Source: Adhaeribacter pallidiroseus (GTDB lineage: Bacteria > Bacteroidota > Bacteroidia > Cytophagales > Hymenobacteraceae). Taken from it: a stretch of 64,000 bases of DNA. This document shows, one piece after another, positions 9,196 to 17,932 of the stretch; the stretch's first letter is position 1; each line of letters opens with the position of its first letter. The DNA lies in assembly GCF_003340495.1 (NCBI RefSeq), contig NZ_QASA01000001.1, forward strand, positions 1,116,001 through 1,180,000. Reading direction: 5' to 3'. Under the pieces are notes generated by a model. It was not told the DNA's origin and ran no database searches. It saw nothing but the letters and a program-made list of their open reading frames with translations. The position numbers and the translations under genes are program-made.

Positions 9196-9739
9196 TTGGG
9201 AGGAGGATAGGGAGGTAGTTTCTTCTCTGGCCAGGAATGGTGCGGAGTTTAATTTAAATTGTTTACTCCAGCAGGTCCTTACTTTAATCGGATTTTCTAA
9301 AAGAAAGCCCTATCAAAGTACCTGTTATATGCTGAGTACCTGTTACGGCCGGTGGGGTAGAATTAACCTATAAAGAATATTTTTTAAATTTTTACTAAAG
9401 AACGAAAGCGGTACTGGCAAATACGGCATACATTTTCTCCGGAAAGGTAAAGTAGCATTTCTAGAGATTATGCGGGGTATTCCTCTGGTTTAAAAAAGTG
9501 ATAAGCTTATAAATTACGCCCGGGAAGTATTCTGTCAATTAACGTTATAACCGCTGCCTCTTTAGCTTATCACATGCTTTATTTGGCGTGTAAAGTAGTA
9601 AAATTATATTTAATTATCGCATGGGTAAAAAAGCAAATGAGTAGATTAATGGTTGTGGCCCCGAGCGGTGGCAGACTATTTTGGTTACACGAAAGGCATT
9701 CATATTAAAAGAAACACAGAGAAAACAAATGCTTAAAGC
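9196..9739. other. Intergenic region upstream of the TPR kinase
   Basis: The 544 bases hold no convincing gene. Two inverted arms GTGATAAGCT (9498-9507) and AGCTTATCAC (9564-9573) are a perfect 10-base match separated by 56 bases; their role is unknown. One copy of the repeated 12-mer (as TTTTTTAAATTT) lies at 9380-9391. The promoter of the kinase operon should lie here but could not be placed. Confidence 0.5.
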
Positions 9740-11335
9740 TTAATGATAATGAAGCGTTAAATTACTTTCTTCCAGGTCTAGTTCGTTATCTAGTTTCCGC
9801 AGGATTTCTTCTTCGATGCTGTCCGCCTGCCGCAATTCCTGGAGTACTTGCCGTTCAATCCGGAACAACTCGCATTGAGCCGCATGAAACTCTTGAAACA
9901 ACAGCTTAGGGTCTACGTGGCTATTATCGGTGCGTACCCGGCCATTAATTTGGTCTATTTGCAACTCGTACTTATTTTTTAAAAATTGCAAAATTTCGTT
10001 GCTGATATTTTCCGGCGAAAAATTAGATTCCATGTGCGTGATGGCTCGGCTGGCCATCTGCATCCGGACTTTTTTTTCTACTTCTTTCGAGTTGACTTCA
10101 ACGGGCAAATCAAACTTTTTAATGAGCAGCGGAAGCGTTAAACCGTGTACCACCAAAGAGTACAGAATAACGCAGAAAGTTAAAAATATAATAAGATCCC
10201 GGCCCGGGAAAACCGTACCATCGGCTAAAGAAACCGGCAACGCCAAAGCCGCGGCCAGCGATACAATGCCGCGCATGCCCGACCAGGAAACAATAAACAC
10301 GGCTTGCCAGCTCGGCCTGGTTTCGGTGGTGCGAATGTGTTTACTCAATATCCGGGGCAAATACGTGCCCGGAAAAACCCACACTATCCGGATGAGCATG
10401 GTAACTACGCTAATAACCAAACCATAAAAAATTAAATTCCGGAAGGAATAATTGCTGATAGAAGTAAGAATAACGGGTAGCTGCAAGCCAATAATGATAA
10501 AGATAACGGCATTCAATAAAAATATAATAATATCCCAGACGTAGTTGGCTTGCAGGCGGGTATTATGGGTAAAGGTGGCGTGGAGCTTACGCGTTAAAAA
10601 CAAACCGCTGGTTACCACGGCCAGCACTCCGGAAAAATGAAAATGCTCAGCGAGCAAAAAACTCAGGTACGGCGTTACTAAGGTCAGGGCTGTATCAATG
10701 GTGGGTATGCCATTAATAAATTGATGCAGGTAATAAACTCCGTAACCCACGAGAAAACCAATAAGTACCCCGGCTATGCCCACTATAAAAAATTGCAAAC
10801 CTGCTTCCCAGAAAACAAACTGACCAGTGAGTACAGCCGCTACGGCGTAGCGGTAAGCAATCAAACCGGAGGCATCATTCACCAGACTTTCTCCTTCTAG
10901 CACGGTAATAATACGCCGCGGAACCCGTAAACCTTTCGTAACCGAAGTAGCCGCTACCGCATCGGGGGGTGATACAATTGCGCCCAGAATAAATCCTTCG
11001 GCTAAACTAAACCCCGGAATTAAGTAAGAACTAATGTAAGCAATAATGCTGGTGGTAAATAAAACGCAGCCAATAGCTAAAAAGGAAATGGGTCGTCGGT
11101 ATTTTTTTATATCCCGCCACGAGGTATTCCAGGCTGCCGCGTACAAAGCCGGGGGCAGAAAAACCAGCAAAGCAATATCCGGATCGAGCTTAATCATTGG
11201 TAAGCCGGGCAACAAGCCAATTAGCAAACCAATTATTACCAGAAAAATAGGATACGCTATTTTAATTTTAATGGCAACTAATGCGGCTAAAATAGTAATT
11301 GATAACAGGAGGATGATGACTTCCAGGTCCTTCAT
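9740..11335 (-). CDS. Na+/H+ antiporter, CPA1 family
   Basis: A 531-residue integral membrane protein with about twelve hydrophobic segments followed by a charged cytoplasmic tail of about 115 residues. Family signatures are present: SPPDAVAATSV and GESLVNDASGLIAYRYA, which contain the ion-binding acidic residues, and SWSGMRGIVSLAAALALP. The length matches bacterial CPA1 exchangers of the YjcE/NhaP kind, which export Na+ (sometimes K+ or Li+) in exchange for protons. It appears to be a single-gene unit, with 128 bases separating it from the molybdate operon. Ion selectivity cannot be read from sequence. Confidence 0.92.
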   Translation of the reverse strand: MKDLEVIILLLSITILAALVAIKIKIAYPIFLVIIGLLIGLLPGLPMIKLDPDIALLVFLPPALYAAAWNTSWRDIKKYRRPISFLAIGCVLFTTSIIAYISSYLIPGFSLAEGFILGAIVSPPDAVAATSVTKGLRVPRRIITVLEGESLVNDASGLIAYRYAVAAVLTGQFVFWEAGLQFFIVGIAGVLIGFLVGYGVYYLHQFINGIPTIDTALTLVTPYLSFLLAEHFHFSGVLAVVTSGLFLTRKLHATFTHNTRLQANYVWDIIIFLLNAVIFIIIGLQLPVILTSISNYSFRNLIFYGLVISVVTMLIRIVWVFPGTYLPRILSKHIRTTETRPSWQAVFIVSWSGMRGIVSLAAALALPVSLADGTVFPGRDLIIFLTFCVILYSLVVHGLTLPLLIKKFDLPVEVNSKEVEKKVRMQMASRAITHMESNFSPENISNEILQFLKNKYELQIDQINGRVRTDNSHVDPKLLFQEFHAAQCELFRIERQVLQELRQADSIEEEILRKLDNELDLEESNLTLHYH

Positions 11336-11463
11336 GAATAAGCTTTTTTAAATAGCTGTCCAAAAATTAAGGAACCACCGTTCTTTTTAAAAGTAAACGG
11401 GCAAGTAATTTTTTACTGGTGGAAAGGCAATTTTTAAATTTTTAGTAATAAGGCGGCCAGATT

Positions 11464-12081
11464 TTACTGTAATTCAAAAGTATGTTCGGCCAGGTCGGCA
11501 CTCTCGGCCGGGTAGTGCGTTACAATTAAGCAAGTAGTTTTTAATTCCACTAGCAATGGTTTCAGGTCCGTTATTATGCTTTGCTTCAATGTGTTGTCAA
11601 GCGCCGAAAAAGGTTCGTCCATCAATAACAAGTGGGGTTTCGTGGAAAGAGCACGCAATAAAGCCAATCGTTGTTGCTGCCCACCGGATAAATGCCGGGG
11701 TTTATGTCGCCGAAAGCTAGTCATTTGGCCAATCTCTAATAAATGCTGCACATAATCCTGATCCGTAGTACCGTAAAGCAGGTGCTGTTCCACGGTCAGG
11801 TGCGGAAAAAGGGCGTAATCCTGAAAAACAAAGCCTACTTTTCTTTTTTGCGGCGGTAAGCAAATGTTGGAATGAGTATCTAGCCAAATTTGCTGGTGCA
11901 CGCAGATAAGACCTTGTTCTGGCTGCACCAAACCAGCCAGTATTTTTAAAAAAGTAGTTTTGCCAGCGCCCGATGGACCAAAAATTTGGGTAGTAGCCTG
12001 CGGAGCGAAGCTGGTTTTAATTTGTAGTTGCTGCTGCCCGTTGTACGTTTTTATTTGTTTGGTAACCTCTACTTGTATCAT
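11464..12081 (-). CDS. modC: Molybdate ABC transporter ATPase, short form
   Basis: A 205-residue ATPase with Walker A GPSGAGKTTFLK, Q-loop VFQDYALFPHLTV, signature LSGGQQQRLALLRAL and Walker B LLLMDEPFSALD, followed by a switch His in LIVTHYPAE. It ends directly after the nucleotide-binding domain and lacks the C-terminal TOBE/MOP domain usual in ModC (about 350 residues), which binds molybdate and gives feedback inhibition. Its start overlaps the stop of the permease gene by four bases (ATGA). With modB and modA upstream it forms a complete importer for molybdate or tungstate. Confidence 0.9.
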   Translation of the reverse strand: MIQVEVTKQIKTYNGQQQLQIKTSFAPQATTQIFGPSGAGKTTFLKILAGLVQPEQGLICVHQQIWLDTHSNICLPPQKRKVGFVFQDYALFPHLTVEQHLLYGTTDQDYVQHLLEIGQMTSFRRHKPRHLSGGQQQRLALLRALSTKPHLLLMDEPFSALDNTLKQSIITDLKPLLVELKTTCLIVTHYPAESADLAEHTFELQ

Positions 12082-12749
12082 TCCAGCGGACTTTTGGCCG
12101 AATGGCGGTTTAAAACAAAAACAGCTACCACAATTACAAAGGTAAGACTAAATAAGAACAGGGAGTAGTAGTTGGCGCTGGCGTAATCCAGGGTTTCTAC
12201 AGCGTCGTAAATAGCAATGGAAGCTACTTTGGTAACCCCGGGAATGTTGCCGCCAATCATGAGCACCACCCCAAACTCACCCAGCGTATGCGCAAAAGTA
12301 AGCACAGCCGCCGTGAGCAGTGCCGATTTAATGTTGGGTAGCAAAATATAAAAAAACGTTTGCCCCTTTGATTTGCCCATGGTATACGAAGCCTCGGCCA
12401 TAGAACGCGGTAGCTGATTAAACGCCGATTTGACTGGGCTGATCATAAACGGTAAGCTGTAAATAACCGAAGCCAGAATTAAGCCTTTAAATGAAAATAC
12501 AAACTGCATGGCAAAGGTGTTTTGCAGCCATTTGCCCAGCGCATTTTGCGGACTAAAAGTGAGTAGTAAATAAAAGCCTAGAACCGAAGGGGGCAACACC
12601 AGCGGCATGGTAATAATGGCCTCCAAAATAAGTTTAGGCACCGAGCTGCGTCCTGCTAGCCAATACGCTACCGGTAAACCAATAATAAGTAAAATAAGCG
12701 TGGTTACAGAAGCAAGTTTTAAACTAAGCCAGATGGGCGTTAAATCCAT
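12078..12749 (-). CDS. modB: Molybdate ABC transporter permease
   Basis: A 223-residue inner-membrane permease with five or six hydrophobic segments. The cytoplasmic coupling (EAA-type) loop is seen in EASYTMGKSKGQTFFYILLP, and the ModB signature region TLGEFGVVLMIGGNIPG is present. Length and order match ModB. It overlaps modC by four bases and starts 18 bases after modA, so the three are co-expressed. It forms the channel through which the binding protein delivers molybdate. Confidence 0.93.
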   Translation of the reverse strand: MDLTPIWLSLKLASVTTLILLIIGLPVAYWLAGRSSVPKLILEAIITMPLVLPPSVLGFYLLLTFSPQNALGKWLQNTFAMQFVFSFKGLILASVIYSLPFMISPVKSAFNQLPRSMAEASYTMGKSKGQTFFYILLPNIKSALLTAAVLTFAHTLGEFGVVLMIGGNIPGVTKVASIAIYDAVETLDYASANYYSLFLFSLTFVIVVAVFVLNRHSAKSPLE

Positions 12750-12767
12750 TTGTATGTGGTGTACCGG

Positions 12768-13529
12768 TTAAGGAGTTTGGTAGCCGTTTTGCCTGAATAA
12801 CTGTTGCGCCGCCGGTGAAAAAAGATAATTATAAAATTTCAGGACTTTAGCGTAATTCTTTTTTTGGGCGTAACTCAGCACAATCACGCCTTGTTTAATT
12901 TTTGGATACAACTTTTTATCTACCCGTACCCAGTTAAATTTTGTTTTTTTTAAATTTTCGTAAATCAAAGCTTCGCTGGTAAATCCTACAGGAACGGCTC
13001 CCGTGGAAAGGTACGTATTTACTTGCGCAATACTTTCGCCATAGATAAGTTTGGCTTGCACCTGATGCCATAATTTATAATGCTGCAGGGTTGCTTGCGC
13101 GGCTTTCCCGTAAGGTGCCAGCTTCGGGTTGGCTATCGCCATTTTAGTTATGCGGGTTTGCGTTAGTAGCTCGGGCCAATTTTTTAAATCTACATCTAAG
13201 GTGGTGCACACAATTAAACTACCTAAGGCATATACTTGGGGTTTACTGATGCCAAAACCGGCTTGGTACAGGTTTTCCGGAAAGTCCATATCCGCCGACA
13301 AAAATAAGTCGTAGGGAGCGCCATTTTTAATTTGCGCCATTAATTTGCCGGATGAACCACTGATTATTTCCACATCCATGCCGGTTTTCTTTTTAAAATC
13401 TGCTTGCAGCGCCTTCATTACGAATTGCGCATTGGCGGCTACGGCTACTCTTACCGGCTGGCAAACTCCGGATAAGTTAAAGGCTAGAATAAAAACAAAG
13501 ATTGAAAATAAGCGCATTATGTTATGCAA
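12768..13529 (-). CDS. modA: Molybdate-binding periplasmic protein
   Basis: A 253-residue type II solute-binding protein. A signal peptide ends near residue 23 (LSGVCQ). Typical ModA features follow: VAANAQFVMKAL at the mature start, EIISGSSGKLMAQIKNGAPY with the oxyanion-binding serines, DLFLSADMDFPENLY, and VPVGFTSEALIYE near the hinge. It captures molybdate or tungstate and passes it to ModB. Its start is two bases downstream of the stop of the putative molybdopterin-fold protein gene, so the four genes from 14041 to 11464 form one operon. Confidence 0.93.
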   Translation of the reverse strand: MHNIMRLFSIFVFILAFNLSGVCQPVRVAVAANAQFVMKALQADFKKKTGMDVEIISGSSGKLMAQIKNGAPYDLFLSADMDFPENLYQAGFGISKPQVYALGSLIVCTTLDVDLKNWPELLTQTRITKMAIANPKLAPYGKAAQATLQHYKLWHQVQAKLIYGESIAQVNTYLSTGAVPVGFTSEALIYENLKKTKFNWVRVDKKLYPKIKQGVIVLSYAQKKNYAKVLKFYNYLFSPAAQQLFRQNGYQTP

Positions 13530-13531
13530 AT

Positions 13532-14041
13532 TTAATTAGCGGAATGCACCGCAATACGGGTAACCTGGCGAATAAAACGAGCCTTCTTTTTTTCACCTTC
13601 CACAATAATTTGGAAAGGCCCTTGGTCTGGGTTAAGCAGATTGCCATCCAGGCGATTAGCCAGAATAATTTTCTTTTCAGAAAAAACCGGGTCGATTTCG
13701 GCTAAGGAAAAAACAACCTGGTAGCCATCGCGCGCCTCCAGTAACACGTATTTTTTTAAATTTTTACCTTTTAACTCTTCGCCCAGGGTAACTCCGGATT
13801 TTTGTAGTAGAGTGGCTAGCAACACGCCGGTGTAGTTTTGCGCTTGATTATTACGGTCTGTTGCCACTACGGTAATTTTTTTCATTTTATCCAGTTCGCC
13901 CGAAGTAATGGTTACTTCTGTTTTTACTTCGCCGGCTATCTTAACGGTAGCTTCATTATTAGCCGTTTGTGCTGGAATACGCAAGGGCCAAGCCAAGAAA
14001 ATGAATAAAGTAATTAGAAATAATCCTGGAATTAATTTCAT
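13532..14041 (-). CDS. Exported protein with molybdopterin-oxidoreductase-like fold, molybdate operon leader gene
   Basis: A 169-residue protein with a signal peptide (about residues 1-25). The mature part resembles the small domain related to the sulfite-oxidase molybdopterin-binding fold: KIAGEVKTEVTITSGEL, NYTGVLLATLLQKSGV, KYVLLEARDGYQVVFSLAEI and QGPFQIIVEGEKKKARFIRQ. It lacks the cofactor-ligating Cys of true sulfite oxidases and is too short to be one, so it is probably not a redox enzyme. Being first in the mod operon suggests a periplasmic role in molybdate handling or delivery. Family assignment is moderate; function is inferred from context. Confidence 0.7.
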   Translation of the reverse strand: MKLIPGLFLITLFIFLAWPLRIPAQTANNEATVKIAGEVKTEVTITSGELDKMKKITVVATDRNNQAQNYTGVLLATLLQKSGVTLGEELKGKNLKKYVLLEARDGYQVVFSLAEIDPVFSEKKIILANRLDGNLLNPDQGPFQIIVEGEKKKARFIRQVTRIAVHSAN

Positions 14042-14475
14042 GAATAGCCATTTTTAGCTTAATAGAATTGGCTGTCGTTATATATTTAAAAATATAACGG
14101 TAAATATAAAAATGCTAGCGTTATATTCCAATGCGAACAGAATTTTGCACGGAATAAAACTTCTAAAAACTGAAGATGTTAGGAAGCCTTGACTAAGGGG
14201 AATACCTATTTTGTACCGGAGTGATTTCAGAGGAATTAAGTAAATGGACACAAGTAGTAAGACACAAGTATCAAGATAAAATATAAGGAATCAAATATCA
14301 ATGATTTAACCTTGTATTTTCAATATTGGAATGTGTCTTTTAATTTGTCCTTTTACTTAGTGCGAAGCTAATTTTTAAAATTTAAAAAATATACTTCCTG
14401 CAGCGCATTCGCTAAATTTAAAAAATTCTTAGCATTCTATTGCTTGTTTTTTAGCGCATGAGTTAATGGTATTCA
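14042..14475. other. Intergenic region between molybdate and efflux operons
   Basis: These 434 bases contain the ModE-like site next to the molybdate operon start. A small direct repeat (GACACAAGTA twice, 14 bases apart) lies near 14247-14270. Two copies of the repeated 12-mer AAATTTAAAAAA are at 14378-14389 and 14414-14425. No gene or clear terminator for the efflux operon was seen. Confidence 0.5.
14076..14099 (-). promoter_or_regulatory. ModE-like operator of the molybdate operon
   Basis: Perfect inverted half-sites CGTTATAT (14076-14083) and ATATAACG (14092-14099) are separated by eight bases, 35 bases upstream of the first molybdate-operon start codon. The arrangement matches the known proteobacterial ModE consensus, CGnTATATA, six bases, TATATnnCG-type, in sequence and spacing. 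A further single half-site CGTTATAT is at 14119-14126. The match and position suggest repression by molybdate-loaded ModE. No modE gene is in this window, so the regulator must be elsewhere or differ. Confidence 0.65.
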
Positions 14476-15594
14476 TCAGGTTCTTTTTTTATAATTAACC
14501 ACCGCCCACGTGTTTAATACAATAGCAAAACCCGTGGTAATAAAGAGTTGCTGAGAAATATCCGCCAGATTGCTGCCTTTAAGTAGCACCATCCGGATAA
14601 CCTGAATAAAATATGAAACCGGATTTAATTTAGTTAAATACTGCGCCCAGGTAGGCATACTTTCAATGGGCGTGTATAAGCCACTCATCAGAATAAAAAC
14701 CATAATCAGGAAAAAAGAAAGCAGCATGGCCTGTTGCTGATTTTCGGAATAAGTAGAAAGCAGCAAACCTAAACCCAGCACCGCCAACAAGTAAACCGCC
14801 GCGTATACGTATAAAACGAACAAATTGCCCACCGGTACAATGCCGTAAAAGGCCCAGGCCAGAAGTAATCCTAAACTCAGGACGAATAAACCCAATACCC
14901 AGAAAGGCAAGAGTTTAGCCAGAATAAAATAATGCTTTTTTACCGGGGTTACGTTCATTTGTTCGATGGTGCCAATCTCTTTTTCTTTTACAATATTTAA
15001 AGAAGCCAGAAATGAACCTACCATCGTTACCAGCACCACTAATATGCCGGGTACCATAAAATCTTTGTATTGGAGCAGGGGATTAAACCAGTTGGAAGCT
15101 GTAACCTCAATAACTGGCTGCGGGGAAAAACGGGTGGGCTGAATCCAGGCGGTGCGGATCTGATTATTGTATTCCCGGATAACGCTTTGCAGGTAGGCGC
15201 TGCCCAAACCAGCTTTTACACCATTAATGGCATTAACGGCAATTAAGGCAGAGGTTTCGTTTTCTTTAATCATGTTTTTTTCGAAGCCGGTGGGAATTTC
15301 CAAAATTAGATCTGCCTGATCGCGGTCTAGGTTAGCAACAGCCTGCGCGTAAGATGGGGTATATGCGTACAGTTGAAAATAGCCCGAAGAATTAATGGTG
15401 GAAATTAGCTTTTGAGAGCTGCTTGAATGGTCATGATCCACTACGGCAAGCCGGATATTTTTAATTTCGTAATCGGCTGCCCAAGGTAAAACCAGCAATT
15501 GAATCAGGGGCATTATAAAAATGATGCGTAGAATAGCCGGATTCCGGAAAATTTGCCGGAATTCTTTTTGCAGTAAAAATTGTAAGGTTCTCAT
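14476..15594 (-). CDS. ABC-2 type efflux permease (YbhR/YhhJ-like)
   Basis: A 372-residue permease: one N-terminal membrane segment (IIFIMPLIQLLVLPWA), a large extracytoplasmic region of about 130 residues, then five membrane segments near residues 175-370. The motif EKEIGTIEQMNVTPV at the first cytoplasmic loop is characteristic of the YhhJ/YbhR/YbhS group. It overlaps the preceding permease gene by four bases, and the two probably form the heterodimeric channel of the exporter encoded upstream (ATPases, HlyD, TolC). It is the last gene of the operon. Confidence 0.9.
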   Translation of the reverse strand: MRTLQFLLQKEFRQIFRNPAILRIIFIMPLIQLLVLPWAADYEIKNIRLAVVDHDHSSSSQKLISTINSSGYFQLYAYTPSYAQAVANLDRDQADLILEIPTGFEKNMIKENETSALIAVNAINGVKAGLGSAYLQSVIREYNNQIRTAWIQPTRFSPQPVIEVTASNWFNPLLQYKDFMVPGILVVLVTMVGSFLASLNIVKEKEIGTIEQMNVTPVKKHYFILAKLLPFWVLGLFVLSLGLLLAWAFYGIVPVGNLFVLYVYAAVYLLAVLGLGLLLSTYSENQQQAMLLSFFLIMVFILMSGLYTPIESMPTWAQYLTKLNPVSYFIQVIRMVLLKGSNLADISQQLFITTGFAIVLNTWAVVNYKKRT

Positions 15595-16739
15595 GCCAAT
15601 CGGATTTTAAAATTTTTCATGCTTAAACCCAAGAGCAGCAAAGTCATGCTGGTTAATACCAAGGCTTCTTTCCAGATTACCGCCAGGCCCGCGCCTTTAA
15701 TCATGACGGTGCGCACAATAATGTAAAACCATTTGGCCGGTACCAGATTAGATACCACTTGCAGCGGTAAGGGCATATTTTCGATCGGGAACATAAAACC
15801 GCTGAGCATAACCGTAGGCAAAAACAGGCCGGTTAAAGAAATAAACATGGCGGTTTGCTGCGAGGCGGTAATGGTGGAAATTAGCAAGCCCAACGACAAG
15901 CTGGTGATTATAAACAGAGTACTGGCGGCCAGCAAAAGCAGTAAACTGCCATTAATGGGCACCTGCAGCACAAACACGCTCAGCAGTAAAATGCTGGTAA
16001 TATTCAGCATAGACAGCAGCAAATAAGGAATAGCTTTGGCAATAATAACTTTAAGCGGCTGCACCGGCGAAACCAACAAAATTTCCATCGTCCCTAATTC
16101 TTTTTCGCGCACAATGGTAATGGCCGTCATCATGGTGCAGACCAGCATAAGGACCATGGCCATAACGCCGGGCACAAAACTATAAGCGCCTTGCAACTGC
16201 GGATTGTACAACATGCGGGTTTCGGTGCGAATGGTATAAGGTAAAGTATTGTTGTTGGTAAGCCGGTCCTGAAAATCCAGGATAACGGCAGTGGCGTAGT
16301 TAATTAAAGTATTGGCTACATTTGGGTCGGAGGCATCGGCAATTAGTTGCACCTGGGTTTTGTTAAAGTGCTTTAAATCAGCAGCAAAGTGGGGCGGTAG
16401 TACTAAAGCTAGCTTAATGGTGCCTTTTTTAAATTCTTCTTCAATGGCGGAGTAAGAAGTAAAAATCCGGGTAACCTCGAAGTACCGGCTAGCTTCCAGC
16501 TCGTTTATTAAAGCCTGGGCATGAGCATCTTGAGCCTGGTTAAATACCCCGATCCGGGAGTTTTTTACTTCGTTGGTTAAAGCGAACCCGAAAATAATGA
16601 TTTGTACAATGGGCATTCCCAACAGAATTATCAAGGTTCTGCGGTCACGGAAAATATGGAAGAATTCTTTTTTAGCGAGGGAAAAAAATTGCCGGTTGGG
16701 CTTTACTTTTCTTTGGCTTATGTGCGGATGAGTTTTCAT
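15591..16739 (-). CDS. ABC-2 type efflux permease (YbhS-like)
   Basis: A 382-residue permease with the same plan as its partner: one N-terminal membrane segment (LIILLGMPIVQIIIFGFAL), an extracytoplasmic domain, then five hydrophobic segments. EKELGTMEILLVSPV is the family loop motif. It is coupled by a four-base overlap to the second permease. Unusually for such an operon it is separated from the ATPase genes by 439 non-coding bases carrying palindromes, so its expression could depend on read-through of those structures or on its own promoter. Confidence 0.9.
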   Translation of the reverse strand: MKTHPHISQRKVKPNRQFFSLAKKEFFHIFRDRRTLIILLGMPIVQIIIFGFALTNEVKNSRIGVFNQAQDAHAQALINELEASRYFEVTRIFTSYSAIEEEFKKGTIKLALVLPPHFAADLKHFNKTQVQLIADASDPNVANTLINYATAVILDFQDRLTNNNTLPYTIRTETRMLYNPQLQGAYSFVPGVMAMVLMLVCTMMTAITIVREKELGTMEILLVSPVQPLKVIIAKAIPYLLLSMLNITSILLLSVFVLQVPINGSLLLLLAASTLFIITSLSLGLLISTITASQQTAMFISLTGLFLPTVMLSGFMFPIENMPLPLQVVSNLVPAKWFYIIVRTVMIKGAGLAVIWKEALVLTSMTLLLLGLSMKNFKIRLA

Positions 16740-16877
16740 GATGAATTTTTTAAATTTTAAGGGCTTTCTTTGGAGCCTATTCCATTCTCCGAGCAGCGAT
16801 GCTATCTTGTTTGACGAATAACCTATTTGCTTCAGGGCCGGCTGGCCTCATTTGACTTGGTGTGTCCATGCTTTCCT

Positions 16878-16905
16878 GTAGGAACGTGCCGCGGCACGTT
16901 CCTAC
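16878..16905. repeat. REP-like 28-base perfect palindrome
   Basis: The left half GTAGGAACGTGCCG (16878-16891) is followed immediately by its exact reverse complement (16892-16905), with no loop. It is GC-rich, unlike its AT-rich surroundings, and resembles REP-type palindromes that RAYT transposases disperse through genomes. It lies in the gap of the efflux operon. Genome copy number cannot be judged from this window, where only one copy was found. Confidence 0.7.
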
Positions 16906-17037
16906 GCTGCGTATTGCCTCATTGCTTGGTACCCGATGTCTACAAGGCGCTCCACAGCTAAACTGGTGTTAGTTTCATTGAATTACTATTTATCAGTTAT
17001 TTAATCTGTTTTGCTATAAAATAGGAAGGTCTTTTTA

Positions 17038-17093
17038 CGCAGAAGTTACTTCTGTGCCCTTTTTCTGATCCTAGCACAGAAGTAACTTCTGCG
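17038..17093. repeat. Long inverted repeat with nested palindromic arms
   Basis: Arm CGCAGAAGTTACTTCTGTGC (17038-17057) and its exact reverse complement (17074-17093) flank a 16-base loop. Each arm is itself nearly palindromic (AGAAGT-T-ACTTCT), so the DNA can form either one long hairpin or two short ones. No U-tract follows on either strand, so it is not a standard terminator. A REP pair or a paired protein-binding site is possible. Confidence 0.7.
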
Positions 17094-17178
17094 CTAATGA
17101 AAATGAATTATAAAAACTGTAGAAGCTTCCCTCTTAAGCTCAGGAGGGGCAGGGGTAATTGGTTTTCCAAAATTAAAA

Positions 17179-17922
17179 TTACTCACCGGTCCGTTTCGCT
17201 TGCCGGGCAAGTTTTAAAAATACCTCGCTCATGTTGGCGGCATTAAATTGCGCTTTTAATTCTTTGGGTTTACCCAAGGCTTCTAGTTGGCCATCTACCA
17301 TAATCGAAACCCGGTTACAGTATTCAGCTTCGTCCATGTAGTGGGTAGTTACAAAAACAGTAATGCCGCGCTCGGCCGCTTCGTAAATCATTTGCCAGAA
17401 TTCGCGCCGGGTAAGTGGGTCTACGCCGCCGGTAGGTTCATCCAGAAAAACAATCTGCGGCTCATGAAAAATAGCCACCGAAAAAGCCAGCTTCTGTTTC
17501 CAGCCTAATGGCAGGGAACCCACTAACTGATCGGCCGCCTGCTCAAGTTTCAGCTGGTGCAGTACAAGCTGCGTTTTTTCTTTAATGTACGGATTAGATT
17601 TACCGTAAATACCCGCGTATAAGCGGATGTTTTCTTTTACCGTAAGATCGTGGTACAAAGAAAATTTCTGGCTCATGTAGCCGATGTGTTTTTTAATTAA
17701 TTCGGTGTGCGTAAATACATCATATCCGGCCACGGTAGCCTGGCCCGAAGTTGGCCGCGATAAGCCGCACAACATTCGGATAGCGGTGGTTTTGCCGGCA
17801 CCATTCGCTCCCAGAAATCCAAATATCTCGCCTTTTTCCACGGTAAAAGAGATGCGATCCACCGCTTTAAAGTCCGCGAAGGTTTTACTTAATTCTTGAC
17901 AAACAATGCTGGAAGAACTCAT
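17179..17922 (-). CDS. ABC exporter ATPase, equivalent to YbhF C-terminal half
   Basis: A 247-residue ATPase with Walker A GANGAGKTTAIR, Q-loop MSQKFSLYHDLTV, Walker B IVFLDEPTGGVDP and switch His FVTTHYMDE. The signature is the degenerate LPLGWKQKLAF rather than LSGGQ. This form is typical of the second ATPase domain of YbhF/YhiH-type fused ATPases, whereas the neighbouring gene has the canonical form. The two ATPases therefore look like a split version of that fused protein. It starts 10 bases after the first ATPase gene. Confidence 0.92.
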   Translation of the reverse strand: MSSSSIVCQELSKTFADFKAVDRISFTVEKGEIFGFLGANGAGKTTAIRMLCGLSRPTSGQATVAGYDVFTHTELIKKHIGYMSQKFSLYHDLTVKENIRLYAGIYGKSNPYIKEKTQLVLHQLKLEQAADQLVGSLPLGWKQKLAFSVAIFHEPQIVFLDEPTGGVDPLTRREFWQMIYEAAERGITVFVTTHYMDEAEYCNRVSIMVDGQLEALGKPKELKAQFNAANMSEVFLKLARQAKRTGE

Positions 17923-17932
17923 TTTGATAAGC

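Larger units (their letters stand above)
16740..17178. other. Palindrome-bearing gap inside the efflux operon
   Basis: No gene is seen in these 439 bases. They hold a 28-base perfect palindrome, a long hairpin with 20-base arms, one copy of the repeated 12-mer (16746-16757), and near 17128-17157 a CCCTC...GAGGGGCAGGGG stretch resembling the Bacteroidota intergenic repeat also found near 21952. The gap looks like a landing place for small repeats inside an otherwise tight operon. Confidence 0.6.

Noticed and set aside
9498-9573. Operator from 10-base inverted arms
   Set aside because: Spacing of 56 bases is too wide for a usual dimer site and no regulator is near; only noted in the gap.
17038-17093. 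Transcription terminator within the efflux operon
   Set aside because: Strong stem, but no T run on either side; treated as a repeat instead.
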